A stretch of DNA of 64,000 bases, from positions 1 through 64,000 of the forward strand of contig JAGRIH010000003.1 of assembly GCA_020443345.1 (NCBI GenBank). The letters are read 5' to 3'. The notes below the pieces were generated by a model. It had not been told where the DNA came from. It did not search any database and saw only the letters and a list, made by a program, of their open reading frames with translations. Numbering within the stretch: the stretch's first letter is position 1; every line of letters begins with the position of its first letter. The position numbers were made by a program, and so were the translations under genes. The DNA is from Halioglobus sp. Lineage in GTDB: Bacteria > Pseudomonadota > Gammaproteobacteria > Pseudomonadales > Halieaceae. Shown piece by piece: positions 7,339 through 16,422 of this stretch.

Positions 7339-9468
7339 ATGGCATACACCAAGTTCGCAGTAGCAGTCGTTTTATCCTGTGCCGTCCTGGCGGCGCAGGC
7401 CGCGCAGGTGACGGCGGAGCGCCTGATCGCCGCCGACCGGGAACCCGGCAACTGGATGGCGCACGGGCGCAACTACGGCGAGGAGCGCTTTTCTCCCCTG
7501 AGCGCAGTCGACGACACCAACGTGAAGCGACTCGGCCTGGCCTGGAACTACAAGTACCCGGTGGACCGGGTGGTCGAAGCCACGCCGATCGAGGTCGACG
7601 GCGTGCTCTACACCACCGGCGCCTACAGCATGGTATTCGCACTCGATGCGACAACCGGCGAACTGCTGTGGCAGTACGATCCCAAGGTTTGGCAGGGCAT
7701 CCAGGGCCGCGGCTGCTGCGACGCCGCGAACCGGGGCGTCGCGGTGTGGCAGGGCAAGGTGTACGTCGGCGTCTACGACGGCCGGCTGGAGGCGCTGGAC
7801 GCCGCGACCGGCAAGCTGCTGTGGTCGGTAAACACGCTGCTCGATGCGGACCGCAACTACACCATCTCGGGGGCGCCGCGCGTGGTCAAGGGCAAGGTCA
7901 TCATCGGCAACGGCGGCGCCGAGTTCGGAGTGCGCGGTTATATTACGGCATACGAGGCGGACACCGGCAAACAGGCCTGGCGTTTCTTTACCGTGCCCGG
8001 AGACCCGGCCGCGGGGGACGAGACCGACACCATCACCATGATCCGCAAGACCTGGTATGGCGACCAGTACTGGAAGCAGGGCGGCGGCGGCACGGTGTGG
8101 GACTCCATGGCCTACGACCCGGAGCTCGACCTGCTCTACATCGGCGTGGGCAACGCCTCCTACTGGAACTACAAGCTGCGCTCCGAGGCAAAGGGCGACA
8201 ACCTGTTTGTCTCCTCCATCGTGGCGCTGCGCCCCGCAACCGGCGAGTACGTCTGGCACTACCAGACCACGCCGGGGGACGCCTGGGATTACACCGCGAC
8301 CCAGCACATCATCGTCACCACCCTGCCGATCGACGGCAAACCGCGGCGCGTGGTGATGCAGGCGCCCAAGAACGGCTTTTTCTATGTACTGGACGCGGCC
8401 ACCGGGAAATTTATCTCGGCCGGGAAGTACGGCGTGGTCACCTGGGCCAAGGGTATCGACCCGGCAACCGGCAGGCCCATCGTGGACACCGAGGCGGCGG
8501 ACTACTGGACCGACAGCGAGCCCAAGACGGTGTTTCCCGGCTCCCAGGGCGCGCACAACTGGCCGCCGATGAGCTACAGCCCGAAGACCGGCCTGGTCTA
8601 CATCCCGCAGCAGGTCACTATGGAGCATTTCGTGCCCCTGGAGACGCCGCGAGCGGTGCAGACGGGGGTGCCAAACCTGGGTATCGTCACCCCTGTGGTG
8701 CCCGAGACACTGGCGGGCATCGAGGAATTGGCCACAGTCTACCGCGGCAACCTGGTGGCCTGGGACCCGGTCCGGCAGGAAGAGCGCTGGCGCGTACCCT
8801 ACGAGCATATTCACAACAGCGGCACATTGAGCACTGCGGGCAACCTGGTATTCCAGGGCACCGCCGACGGGCGGGTACTGGCCTACGCCGCGGATACCGG
8901 AAAAAAGCTCTGGGAGCAGGAGGTGTCCAGTGGCGTCGTTGCCGCCCCCATCACCTACAGCGTCGACAACGAACAGTACGTGGCCTTCAACGTGGGCTGG
9001 GGCGGCGCCTTCCCCATCACCTTCGGCGCCCTGGCGCAGCGGACCCGGGTGGTACCCGATTCGCGGCTGTATGTGTTCAAGCTGGATGGCAAGGCCCCCA
9101 TGCCCGAGGTGCGGCGCCGCGAGATGACACTGCCCGCCCCGCCGCCGGTCACCGCCGACGCGGCTGCACTGGCGCAGGGCAAAGAACTGTTCGCCAATCA
9201 CTGCGGCGTGTGCCACGGCCTGTCGGCCATCAGTGCCGACATCATTCCGGATTTGCGCTACCTGTCGCACGAGAAACACGACGAATTCCTGCCCATCGTG
9301 TTCGGCCTGCGCTCCCACAAGGGCATGCCGCCTTTTGGCAATATCCTGCAGCCCGCGCAGGTGGAGTCGATCCACCAGTACATCATTCAGCGCAGCCACG
9401 ACCTGCGCGATGAAATGCTCAGCAGCAGTGGCGCGGCTGCGCGCGAGGCTGCAAAACAGGCGCCATAA
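7339..9468 (+). CDS. PQQ-dependent quinohaemoprotein alcohol dehydrogenase (type II)
   Basis: A 709-residue periplasmic enzyme that oxidises alcohols to aldehydes and passes electrons from PQQ to a fused haem c. It has a signal peptide (cut near AQA, residue 22), an eight-bladed PQQ propeller with repeated ATGELLW-type motifs, the adjacent-cysteine disulfide C126-C127, probable Ca ligands E195 and N272, and catalytic D317 in GDAWDYT. The cytochrome domain has C622-GV-C625-H626. Two residues after D317 there is Thr319, where lanthanide enzymes have Asp, so calcium is the likely metal. Aldehyde dehydrogenases flank it on both sides in the same direction. No pqq biosynthesis gene is in the window. 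Confidence 0.93.
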   Translation: MAYTKFAVAVVLSCAVLAAQAAQVTAERLIAADREPGNWMAHGRNYGEERFSPLSAVDDTNVKRLGLAWNYKYPVDRVVEATPIEVDGVLYTTGAYSMVFALDATTGELLWQYDPKVWQGIQGRGCCDAANRGVAVWQGKVYVGVYDGRLEALDAATGKLLWSVNTLLDADRNYTISGAPRVVKGKVIIGNGGAEFGVRGYITAYEADTGKQAWRFFTVPGDPAAGDETDTITMIRKTWYGDQYWKQGGGGTVWDSMAYDPELDLLYIGVGNASYWNYKLRSEAKGDNLFVSSIVALRPATGEYVWHYQTTPGDAWDYTATQHIIVTTLPIDGKPRRVVMQAPKNGFFYVLDAATGKFISAGKYGVVTWAKGIDPATGRPIVDTEAADYWTDSEPKTVFPGSQGAHNWPPMSYSPKTGLVYIPQQVTMEHFVPLETPRAVQTGVPNLGIVTPVVPETLAGIEELATVYRGNLVAWDPVRQEERWRVPYEHIHNSGTLSTAGNLVFQGTADGRVLAYAADTGKKLWEQEVSSGVVAAPITYSVDNEQYVAFNVGWGGAFPITFGALAQRTRVVPDSRLYVFKLDGKAPMPEVRRREMTLPAPPPVTADAAALAQGKELFANHCGVCHGLSAISADIIPDLRYLSHEKHDEFLPIVFGLRSHKGMPPFGNILQPAQVESIHQYIIQRSHDLRDEMLSSSGAAAREAAKQAP

Positions 9469-9607
9469 GACCGGCTGTCGCAGCGGTGGCACAGCGAACA
9501 CGGGCCGATACACTGCGAGCGCGGTTGCGGGCCGCCACTACCGAATGTTTTAACGTCCATCAGCTTCGGTGGCAGGCATAGCCGCCGCGAATGGGGAGTA
9601 GCAGAGC

Positions 9608-11050
9608 ATGGCACCAGCAATAGAAGCAGACAGTACGGTAATCCCGGACAATCTTCAGCAAGCTTTCGACCTGCAGCAGTTACACTACCGTGCCCATCGC
9701 AATCCATCGCTGCAGGAGCGCACCGCGGACCTCAAGGCGCTGCACCGGCTGCTGGTGGAGAACCGCGATGCCCTCGTTGACGCGGTGAACGCAGACTACG
9801 GCACCCGCTCGCGTTTCGAGACCCTGTTCACCGAAATACTGCTGAATCAGGAAGGCATTCTCGACGCCATCAAGCATTTGAAAAAGTGGATGAAGCCGCA
9901 GAAGCGCGCGCTCGACATTACCCAGTACCCCACGGCCAGAGCCCGGGTGATTCCGCAGCCGCTGGGCGTGGTGGGCATTGTGGTACCGTGGAATTTTCCG
10001 ATATCGATGGCCATCGCGCCGCTGACCGGCGTGTTTGCCGCCGGCAATACGGCGATGATCAAAATGTCGGAAAACTCCAATAATCTAGCCCTGCTGCTGC
10101 AATCACTGGCACCGCAGTATTTCCCCGCGGGCAAACTCGTCTTTTTCGAGGACGGCGACGGTCTCGGTCCGGCCTTCACCCGTCTGCCTTTCGATCACCT
10201 GTTCTTCACCGGCTCGCCCGCGACCGGCAAATCGGTGATGACCAACTGCGCCGCCAACCTGACCCCGGTGACCCTCGAACTGGGTGGCAAGTCACCGGCG
10301 GTGGTGGCGCCGGATTTCCCGATTAGCAAAGCCGCCGAGCGGATCATGTGGGTGAAAATGCTGAACGGCGGGCAGATTTGCACCAACGTAGACTACCTGT
10401 GGCTGCCGCAAGACAAGGTGGAGGGGTTCCTGGAAGAGGCGCGTCGCATCGCCAACGAGCGGTACCCCGATATCAACAATGGCGACTATACCGCCGTCAT
10501 CGACCAGCGTTCGTATGACCGCTTGCAGCTGACCCTGGAGGATGCCCGCAGCAAAGGCGCACGCATTATCAACCTGTTTGAAGACCAGCAGCCCGATGCG
10601 CAACGGCGCATCATGGCACCGCATATTGTGCTCGATGTCACAGACGATATGGATGTCATGCAGCGTGAAATCTTCGGCCCGCTGCTGCCGATCAAAACCT
10701 ACCGTGACCGGCAGCAAGTGGTCGACTACATTGGCGACAACCCCCGGCCGCTGGCGTTTTACGTCTACACCAACGACGATTCGCTGAGCCGCTGGTATAT
10801 CGACAATACCATGTCAGGCGGCGTGACGATAAACGACGGCCTGTTGCACGCCGGTATTCACAACCTGCCGTTTGGCGGCGTGGGTAACAGCGGCATGGGT
10901 CACTACCACGGCCGCGAGGGTTTTATGACATTTTCCAAGCTGCGCCCGGTGTTTCAGCAGGGTCCCCTGCGCGCCATCGATATGCTGATGCCACCCTACG
11001 CGGGCAGGCCGTCGAAAGTACTCAATTTTATGCTGAAGATGAAAAGCTGA
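9608..11050 (+). CDS. Coniferyl-aldehyde dehydrogenase-like ALDH
   Basis: A 480-residue aldehyde dehydrogenase of the class III/CalB branch. Visible features are VPWNFP near 127-131, FFTGSPATGK near 199-208, general base E224 (LELGGKS), catalytic C258 (GGQICTN), EIFGPLLP, and the HNLPFGGVGNSG C-terminal motif. The C-terminus ends in a hydrophobic/basic tail, as in membrane-associated fatty or aromatic aldehyde dehydrogenases. It follows the alcohol dehydrogenase by 140 bp and could oxidise its product in the cytoplasm. CalB acts on coniferyl aldehyde, but this group also takes medium-chain aldehydes. Confidence 0.88.
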   Translation: MAPAIEADSTVIPDNLQQAFDLQQLHYRAHRNPSLQERTADLKALHRLLVENRDALVDAVNADYGTRSRFETLFTEILLNQEGILDAIKHLKKWMKPQKRALDITQYPTARARVIPQPLGVVGIVVPWNFPISMAIAPLTGVFAAGNTAMIKMSENSNNLALLLQSLAPQYFPAGKLVFFEDGDGLGPAFTRLPFDHLFFTGSPATGKSVMTNCAANLTPVTLELGGKSPAVVAPDFPISKAAERIMWVKMLNGGQICTNVDYLWLPQDKVEGFLEEARRIANERYPDINNGDYTAVIDQRSYDRLQLTLEDARSKGARIINLFEDQQPDAQRRIMAPHIVLDVTDDMDVMQREIFGPLLPIKTYRDRQQVVDYIGDNPRPLAFYVYTNDDSLSRWYIDNTMSGGVTINDGLLHAGIHNLPFGGVGNSGMGHYHGREGFMTFSKLRPVFQQGPLRAIDMLMPPYAGRPSKVLNFMLKMKS

Positions 11051-11233
11051 TACGTAGCGCCGGCGGCATGCCGATCATGTAAATCGTCAATATCGCCAAC
11101 ATAGACAGCGCCGGGCGACATAGTGGACTGCCTGAGATGCACCAATCCAAGGACTGAGCCGGTGCAAAAACCTGCTGTACCAGCATAGCGACCCTGCTGT
11201 GCAGACCTATTCATGTTAAAGAGGGTACTTACC

Positions 11234-12130
11234 ATGAGCATCAGCAAAGTTCTCATCGCAGGCGTGGGCACCATGGGCCAACAAATTGGCTGGCAGTGCG
11301 CCCTGCACGGCTTCGATGTGGTGATGTTCAATCTGCGGCAGCCATCGCTGGACACCTGCCGCAAGGCGCAGCGGGAATTTGCCGACCTGTTTCACCGGGA
11401 GAAAGGGCAATCCAGCGACGCGGTCGCCGCGGCGCTGGCGCGTATTTCCTACACCACGGACCTGGCGAAGGCCGGCGCGGACGCCGATATCGTCAGCGAA
11501 TCCATTATCGAAGACCCAGACGCCAAACACAGCATATACAAGGCGCTGAACGAATGCTGTCCGGCAAAAACAATTTTTACCACCAACTCGTCCACCCTGC
11601 TGCCCAGCCAGATTGCGGCCAGCACCGGCCGGCCAGAGAAGTTTATGGCGCTGCATTTTGTCGTTGGTGTATGGGAAGCCAACGTAGCGGAAGTCATGGC
11701 GCACCCGGGGACGACAGCCGAAACTGTTGACACGGTAGTGGCATTCGCCAAGGCGATCGGTATGGTTCCGATCCACATCGGCAGGGAACAATCCGGGTAT
11801 ATCGTCAATTCGCTGCTGATTCCCTGGGCCGTGGCGGCCCAATCGCTGGTGACCAACGGTGTCGCTACGCCCCAGGATATCGACAAGACCTGGATGATCA
11901 CCACCCAGATGCGAATGGGGCCGTTCGGATTGATGGATGCAGTCGGACTGGGAACAGTGACGACTATTTTCAAGGCGTTGAGCGCACAAAGTGGTGACGA
12001 CCTCGCCCGGCGCAATGCCGCTTACCTGGAGGACAATTTTGTCCTGCGCGGCAAACTCGGCGTGAAATCCGGCGAGGGCTACTATAGCTATCCCGAGCCT
12101 GATTACCAGCGCCCGGATTTTCTATCCTGA
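11234..12130 (+). CDS. 3-hydroxyacyl-CoA dehydrogenase (monofunctional)
   Basis: A 298-residue NAD-dependent dehydrogenase of the HBD/FadB type, oxidising a 3-hydroxyacyl-CoA to the ketone. The Rossmann motif GVGTMG is at residues 10-15. The catalytic pair is H141 and E153. The usual HFFNPV motif reads HFVVGV here, so the NPV that contacts substrate is replaced, while the Asn after the second strand (N192) is kept. The start at 11234 is preceded by AAGAGGG; an upstream in-frame ATG at 11213 lies inside that ribosome site. The altered motif suggests an unusual acyl group. Confidence 0.88.
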   Translation: MSISKVLIAGVGTMGQQIGWQCALHGFDVVMFNLRQPSLDTCRKAQREFADLFHREKGQSSDAVAAALARISYTTDLAKAGADADIVSESIIEDPDAKHSIYKALNECCPAKTIFTTNSSTLLPSQIAASTGRPEKFMALHFVVGVWEANVAEVMAHPGTTAETVDTVVAFAKAIGMVPIHIGREQSGYIVNSLLIPWAVAAQSLVTNGVATPQDIDKTWMITTQMRMGPFGLMDAVGLGTVTTIFKALSAQSGDDLARRNAAYLEDNFVLRGKLGVKSGEGYYSYPEPDYQRPDFLS

Positions 12131-12149
12131 CCCACGCCAGAGGCATGGT

Positions 12150-12380
12150 GCGGCGTACTGGCAGCAGGTGCTCGGCGGCCGCGTGCATCACTATGCGCCC
12201 GGTCCGAGCGGAGCCGGTGAAGATCAGGTGATCGAGGGGGTGTGGTGAACCCACAAGGCCCTGACTCCGGGCAAATTGCCAGGCAATCCCCGGCGCATCT
12301 CCTGGAGACCAGTGCGTGGATCAGGGGATCACGACACCGACGACGCTCTCGGCCTGCGGCAGCACACAATGCGCGTCACG
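12150..12380 (-). pseudogene. Degenerate aldehyde dehydrogenase (CalB-like) fragments
   Basis: The minus strand keeps two in-order pieces of a class III ALDH. Near 12375-12330 the frame gives LPQAESVVGVVIP followed by a stop, matching the segment that precedes PWNFP in the intact ALDH at 9608. Near 12241-12150 another frame gives LDHLIFTGSARTGR and then AAAEHLLPV, matching the cofactor-loop segment. The roughly 70 residues that should separate them are shortened, and the catalytic Cys half is missing. It lies between two intact genes and is clearly decayed. Confidence 0.65.
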
Positions 12381-12410
12381 CCCGATGCTCCAAGCACCTG
12401 ATAAACCGGG

Positions 12411-13811
12411 CTAAGCACCCTGCCCACGCTGGATCACCTTGCCCGGATTCAACAGGTGTTTGGGATCCAGTGCGTCTTTCAGCGTTTGCATCAGTTTGAT
12501 TTCGGCCGGGGAGCGGCAGTGGTGCAGAAACTCCCGCTTCTCCAACCCGATCCCGTGTTCGGCGGAGATCGAGCCGTTGACGCCGGCCAGGCGTTCATAA
12601 ACCAGGCACTCCACCGCGTGCTTGTCCTGCGCCGGGCCGATACCCAGGTGGATGTTGCCGTCGCCCAGATGACCGAAAGACAGCAGCCTGGCATCGGGAA
12701 AGCGCTGCTTAAGGTCTGCTTCGAGGCCGCTGACGTAGCCGGCCATGGCGCGGATGGGCAGGCTGATATCAAACACTGCCACCGGACTGATGGTGTTGAT
12801 CAGTGTCTCCACGTCGTCGCGCATCTCCCACAGTTGGGCGGCCTGCTGGCCCGACTGGGTGATCACCGCATCGGCGATATGCCCCTCTTCCATCAGACCG
12901 CCCAGCACGGCCATGAACTGTTCTGACTCCCGCTCGGGATCGGCGCCCTCGGATTCGAGCAGAACGTAGTACGGGTAGTGCGTCGGCAAAAACGCCTGGT
13001 GCTTGCCGGTTTCCTCCACCAGGTAGTGATAGTGGTTGCGCCACATCACCTCGAAGGAACTCAGCTTGCCCTCGAACTCGGTACCCAGGCGGCGCAGCAG
13101 GCCCGCCACGTCCTGAAAATTCTCCAGCGCCACGAAGGCCGTCTGTACCGTGCGCGGCGCCGGTCGCAGTCGCAGCACGGCGCGGGTGACGATCCCCAGG
13201 GTGCCTTCGCTGCCGATAAATAGCTGTTTCAAATCGTAGCCGGCATTGTTCTTGAGCATCTCGTTCATGGACGAGATCACTGTGCCGTCGGCCAGTACGG
13301 CTTCCAGGCCCAACACCTGCTCGCGCGTCATGCCGTAGCGCACCACGCTGTTGCCGCCGGCGTTGGTGGCGATCATGCCGCCGATATTGGCGCTGCCACG
13401 GGCGCCGAAGTCCACCGCGAACAGCCAGCCGGCTTGCTCGGCGGCCTCCTGCACCTGCTGCAGAATGGCGCCGGCCTGCACGGTCATCGTGCCGGCCTCG
13501 GCGTCGAGGGTCTCGATCGCCTGCATGCGCTCCAGGGTAATGACGATATCCTCGGGGGCACAGGTGATGCCGTTGACCAGGCCGGTGAGGCCGCCCCACG
13601 GCACCACGCTCTGGTCGTGCGCATGGCACAGGGCCATCACCCGGGACAATTCCTCGGTGCTCGCCGGGCGCACGATGGCGCGGGCCGGACAGCTCCCCGC
13701 GCCCCAACTGTAGTTGGGCCGCGCGCTGACATCGTCGCCACGCAGCAGGCCCTTGGGCCCGACGATCTCTGAGATAGACCGGATAATGTCACTGCCGTTA
13801 GTATCATGCAT
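12411..13811 (-). CDS. FAD-binding D-2-hydroxyacid dehydrogenase (GlcD/D-LDH family)
   Basis: A 466-residue flavoprotein that oxidises a D-2-hydroxy acid such as D-lactate, glycolate or D-2-hydroxyglutarate. The FAD domain has VVPWGGLTGLVNG and ANIGGMIATNAGGNSV. The C-terminal cap carries FGHLGDGNIHL, whose His residues bind the active-site metal, and SISAEHGIGLEKREFL. Electron acceptor is probably a quinone or cytochrome. It lies 54 bp downstream of the L-2-hydroxyacid oxidase and the two are probably one operon handling both stereoisomers. Confidence 0.9.
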   Translation of the reverse strand: MHDTNGSDIIRSISEIVGPKGLLRGDDVSARPNYSWGAGSCPARAIVRPASTEELSRVMALCHAHDQSVVPWGGLTGLVNGITCAPEDIVITLERMQAIETLDAEAGTMTVQAGAILQQVQEAAEQAGWLFAVDFGARGSANIGGMIATNAGGNSVVRYGMTREQVLGLEAVLADGTVISSMNEMLKNNAGYDLKQLFIGSEGTLGIVTRAVLRLRPAPRTVQTAFVALENFQDVAGLLRRLGTEFEGKLSSFEVMWRNHYHYLVEETGKHQAFLPTHYPYYVLLESEGADPERESEQFMAVLGGLMEEGHIADAVITQSGQQAAQLWEMRDDVETLINTISPVAVFDISLPIRAMAGYVSGLEADLKQRFPDARLLSFGHLGDGNIHLGIGPAQDKHAVECLVYERLAGVNGSISAEHGIGLEKREFLHHCRSPAEIKLMQTLKDALDPKHLLNPGKVIQRGQGA

Positions 13812-13865
13812 AGCTGCCGTCCTGTGATGTCGAGTGCTGGGTAAGCGTGTGTTTTCGCGGTGCTC

Positions 13866-15026
13866 TCACGGTGCCGGTTCGATGAGCTCGCCGGTGATTT
13901 CATCGAGGGTGTTGACCCCCATCAGTGCCATGGCCGTGGCGATTTCGCGCTGGAACACATCCAGCAGGTTCACCACGCCGGTTTCACCACGGGCCGCCAT
14001 GGCGTAGACCCAAGGGCGTCCGATCAGCACCCCCCGGGCGCCCAGGGCCACTGCCTTGAGTACGTCGATACCACTGCGCACACCGCCATCGAGGTAGATT
14101 TCCGTGCGCTGGCCCACCGCCGCGGCGACGCCGGCCAGCTTGCTGATACCGGACGCCACACCGTCGAGCTGGCGAGCGCCGTGGTTGGATACGATGACGC
14201 CGTCGGCGCCGGCATCCACTGCCGCCCGGGCGTCGTCCGCCTCCAGCACCCCCTTGATCAGCAGCTTGCCCTGCCACACGGAACGCAGCCAGGCGATATC
14301 CTCCCAGGTGACAGTGGGGTCGAACTGGGCGTCGATGAAGGCCTTATAGACATTCAGGTCATCGGGGTCGGGCACCACATCGCGCAGGTTGCCGAAGTTG
14401 AGGGGCCCGCCCCTGAGCCCCACGTCGACCGCCCACAGCGGGCTGCTCGCAATCTGGGCCAGTTGCGACAGTTTCCCGGGAATACCGCCGCCGAGCATGC
14501 CGTTGCGGTAATCCCGCAGGCGCATGCCCGGCACCGGGAGATCCACGGTGAAGGCCAGCACATCGCAACCGGCGCCGCGGGCGCGCTCCAGCAGTTGCCG
14601 GACCAGGTCCCGGTCGCGCAGCATGTAGAGCTGAAACCAGAACGGCTCGCCGGTGGCGGCGGCAATTTCCTCTACCGGACAGATGCCCACGGTTGACGCG
14701 GTAAAGGGAATACCCGCGCGGCTGGCGGCGCGGGCGGCCTGGACTTCGCCGCGGCGGGCAAACATGCCGGCCATCCCCACCGGCGCCAGCGCCACCGGCA
14801 TGCGCGCCACACGGCCGGCGAGCGTCGCCGCGGTATCGACGCTGTCGACATTGCGCATCACCCGCTGCTGCAGTCGATAGCGGCGAAAGTCGGACACGTT
14901 GGCGGCCAGGGTGTCCTCGTCGTTGGCCCCGCCGTCGATATAGTGAAACAGGAATCCGGGTAAACGGCGTCTGGCGCGCCGCCGGTAGTCGGCGACTGAA
15001 ACGGGGATGACATCGTAGATGCTCAT
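13866..15026 (-). CDS. FMN-dependent alpha-hydroxy-acid oxidase/dehydrogenase (LldD-like)
   Basis: A 386-residue TIM-barrel flavoprotein that converts an L-2-hydroxy acid to the 2-oxo acid. Key residues are Y134 (QLYM), K258 (LIKGV), catalytic H282 and R285 in SNHGARQLDG, and the phosphate-binding DGGVRSG loop. IDGGAND near 30-36 is the family N-terminal signature. The family covers L-lactate dehydrogenase, glycolate oxidase and mandelate dehydrogenase; I cannot choose among them from sequence alone. First gene of a probable two-gene operon with the D-specific enzyme. Confidence 0.9.
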   Translation of the reverse strand: MSIYDVIPVSVADYRRRARRRLPGFLFHYIDGGANDEDTLAANVSDFRRYRLQQRVMRNVDSVDTAATLAGRVARMPVALAPVGMAGMFARRGEVQAARAASRAGIPFTASTVGICPVEEIAAATGEPFWFQLYMLRDRDLVRQLLERARGAGCDVLAFTVDLPVPGMRLRDYRNGMLGGGIPGKLSQLAQIASSPLWAVDVGLRGGPLNFGNLRDVVPDPDDLNVYKAFIDAQFDPTVTWEDIAWLRSVWQGKLLIKGVLEADDARAAVDAGADGVIVSNHGARQLDGVASGISKLAGVAAAVGQRTEIYLDGGVRSGIDVLKAVALGARGVLIGRPWVYAMAARGETGVVNLLDVFQREIATAMALMGVNTLDEITGELIEPAP

Positions 15027-15199
15027 ATGGCGCTCTCGCTCGTATTATGTGTGGCCTGGGGCCGCCGATCCGGCCCGAGTACTATCCAAGCTTAGACCAG
15101 GAGATGACAAAACACTGTCTCAAAGGTGACATTTGTATTTGCCACTGACGATTCAACAGCGACAACCCGCGACACCGCTACGAGTTCGCGACAAACGGC

Positions 15200-16414
15200 T
15201 TATCGCGTTTCAAGAAAGCACTGCAACAGCAGCGGATTCTCGCTCCTGAGCCGCGCGCGCAGGGCTATGTCATCTCTGGCAGATACCGGATCAGCCGGCG
15301 TCCGGCTTCGACACAGGCAGTAGAGCGTGCGGTAACTGTCCGGAATGATCGCGGTATCGGCTGCAACCTGATTATCGGGATCGGGCATAAGCCTGGTCAG
15401 ACCGGGCAGGCGCAGCAGCAGCCAAGCTGGAAAGTCGGGCGTCGGCAGCTCGGCATCCAGTTCCTCAAACGCCCACCACTGCCAGCGCAGTTCGGCGTCA
15501 CCGCTCGAGCGCAGGGCAGCGGCACTGTCGGGAAATTTCCAGCACAGACAGAACCAGCTCTGTAGTGCGACGCAGCGCTCGCCTTGCAACTCACAGGTAC
15601 GTGCGTGGCGCTGCAGCAGGACCGGGTGATCGCGCCACCCCGGCTCTTTCTCGACTGACTCGCGGACCACTGCCCAGTCCAGCGCCTGCATCGCCGTATA
15701 GCTCAAATGCCGCTGCGGCGCCGCAGGGCAGTAAGCCTGTCCCACCAGCGCGCCGGAAAGCCGCCGCCAGAGTGGAATCAGCAATGCGTTGCTGGCGTTT
15801 CCGAGCAGGGTATCCGCCAATGGCATCAGCGTCTCCTGCAGGTAGCGCAACTCCGCGCCGGGATCATCGACGGGTGCTTTCAACGCTTCCATCGCTTCGG
15901 TCAGGCGTTCCAGCTCGCCCAGTCGCGGGTAATCGGGCGCGATATCGCCAAGCTGGTCCAACTGCCGGCGCGCACCGCCGGCATCCCGGTCCGCAAGCGA
16001 CTGGATGACACCGTTGGCCAGGCTGGTCGCCGGATTGTCAGTGAACAAGTCGAGCTGCGGCCGGTCCTGCGGTTTGTGGTAGCACTGGTGGAACAGGCGA
16101 TGCAGCGCGCTGTCGGCACTGAAGCGCAGCACACCGGGGCGCGCCGGCGAGGGCTCACCGTGCCACGGCGTATAAGACACTGCCTCTACCTGCCAACCCA
16201 GGCGCTGCAGATAGGCTCCGGCCTGCCTCAGGCACCGCAGGGCCTGTAGCGGATCCCCAAACAGCGCCTCGTCCAGATAACCCAACTCGCCGCCGCGCCA
16301 GCGCTCGTAGTCACTGTAGAGCAGCCGGCCCTCTGACAGCAGATACTCCAGGGGCGAGTATTCCCCCTGTTCCAGAAGCAGGCGATCGACCGCGTTATGC
16401 ACCTCTGCGCTCAT
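15200..16414 (-). CDS. Hypothetical protein linked to the SNF2 helicase
   Basis: A 404-residue protein with no enzyme motif I can name. It is mainly helical, with several Trp- and Leu-rich segments and helical pairs between residues 130 and 330 that could be TPR-like. There is no signal peptide or membrane segment. It begins 8 bp after the stop of the SNF2-family helicase on the same strand, so the two are almost certainly translated from one mRNA and may form a complex. It should be treated as an unknown accessory subunit. Confidence 0.75.
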   Translation of the reverse strand: MSAEVHNAVDRLLLEQGEYSPLEYLLSEGRLLYSDYERWRGGELGYLDEALFGDPLQALRCLRQAGAYLQRLGWQVEAVSYTPWHGEPSPARPGVLRFSADSALHRLFHQCYHKPQDRPQLDLFTDNPATSLANGVIQSLADRDAGGARRQLDQLGDIAPDYPRLGELERLTEAMEALKAPVDDPGAELRYLQETLMPLADTLLGNASNALLIPLWRRLSGALVGQAYCPAAPQRHLSYTAMQALDWAVVRESVEKEPGWRDHPVLLQRHARTCELQGERCVALQSWFCLCWKFPDSAAALRSSGDAELRWQWWAFEELDAELPTPDFPAWLLLRLPGLTRLMPDPDNQVAADTAIIPDSYRTLYCLCRSRTPADPVSARDDIALRARLRSENPLLLQCFLETR

Positions 16415-16422
16415 GCGCCCTC

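Noticed and set aside
8227-8240. Possible loss of the catalytic Asp in the alcohol dehydrogenase, since VALRPATG lacks the acidic residues of relatives
   Set aside because: Counting from the Ca-ligand Asn (N272) as in known quinoproteins places the catalytic Asp in GDAWDYT (D317), which is intact.
7372-9513. 713-codon open frame on the minus strand opposite the alcohol dehydrogenase gene
   Set aside because: It mirrors the codon structure of the real gene in GC-rich DNA and has no recognisable domain, signal or ribosome site.
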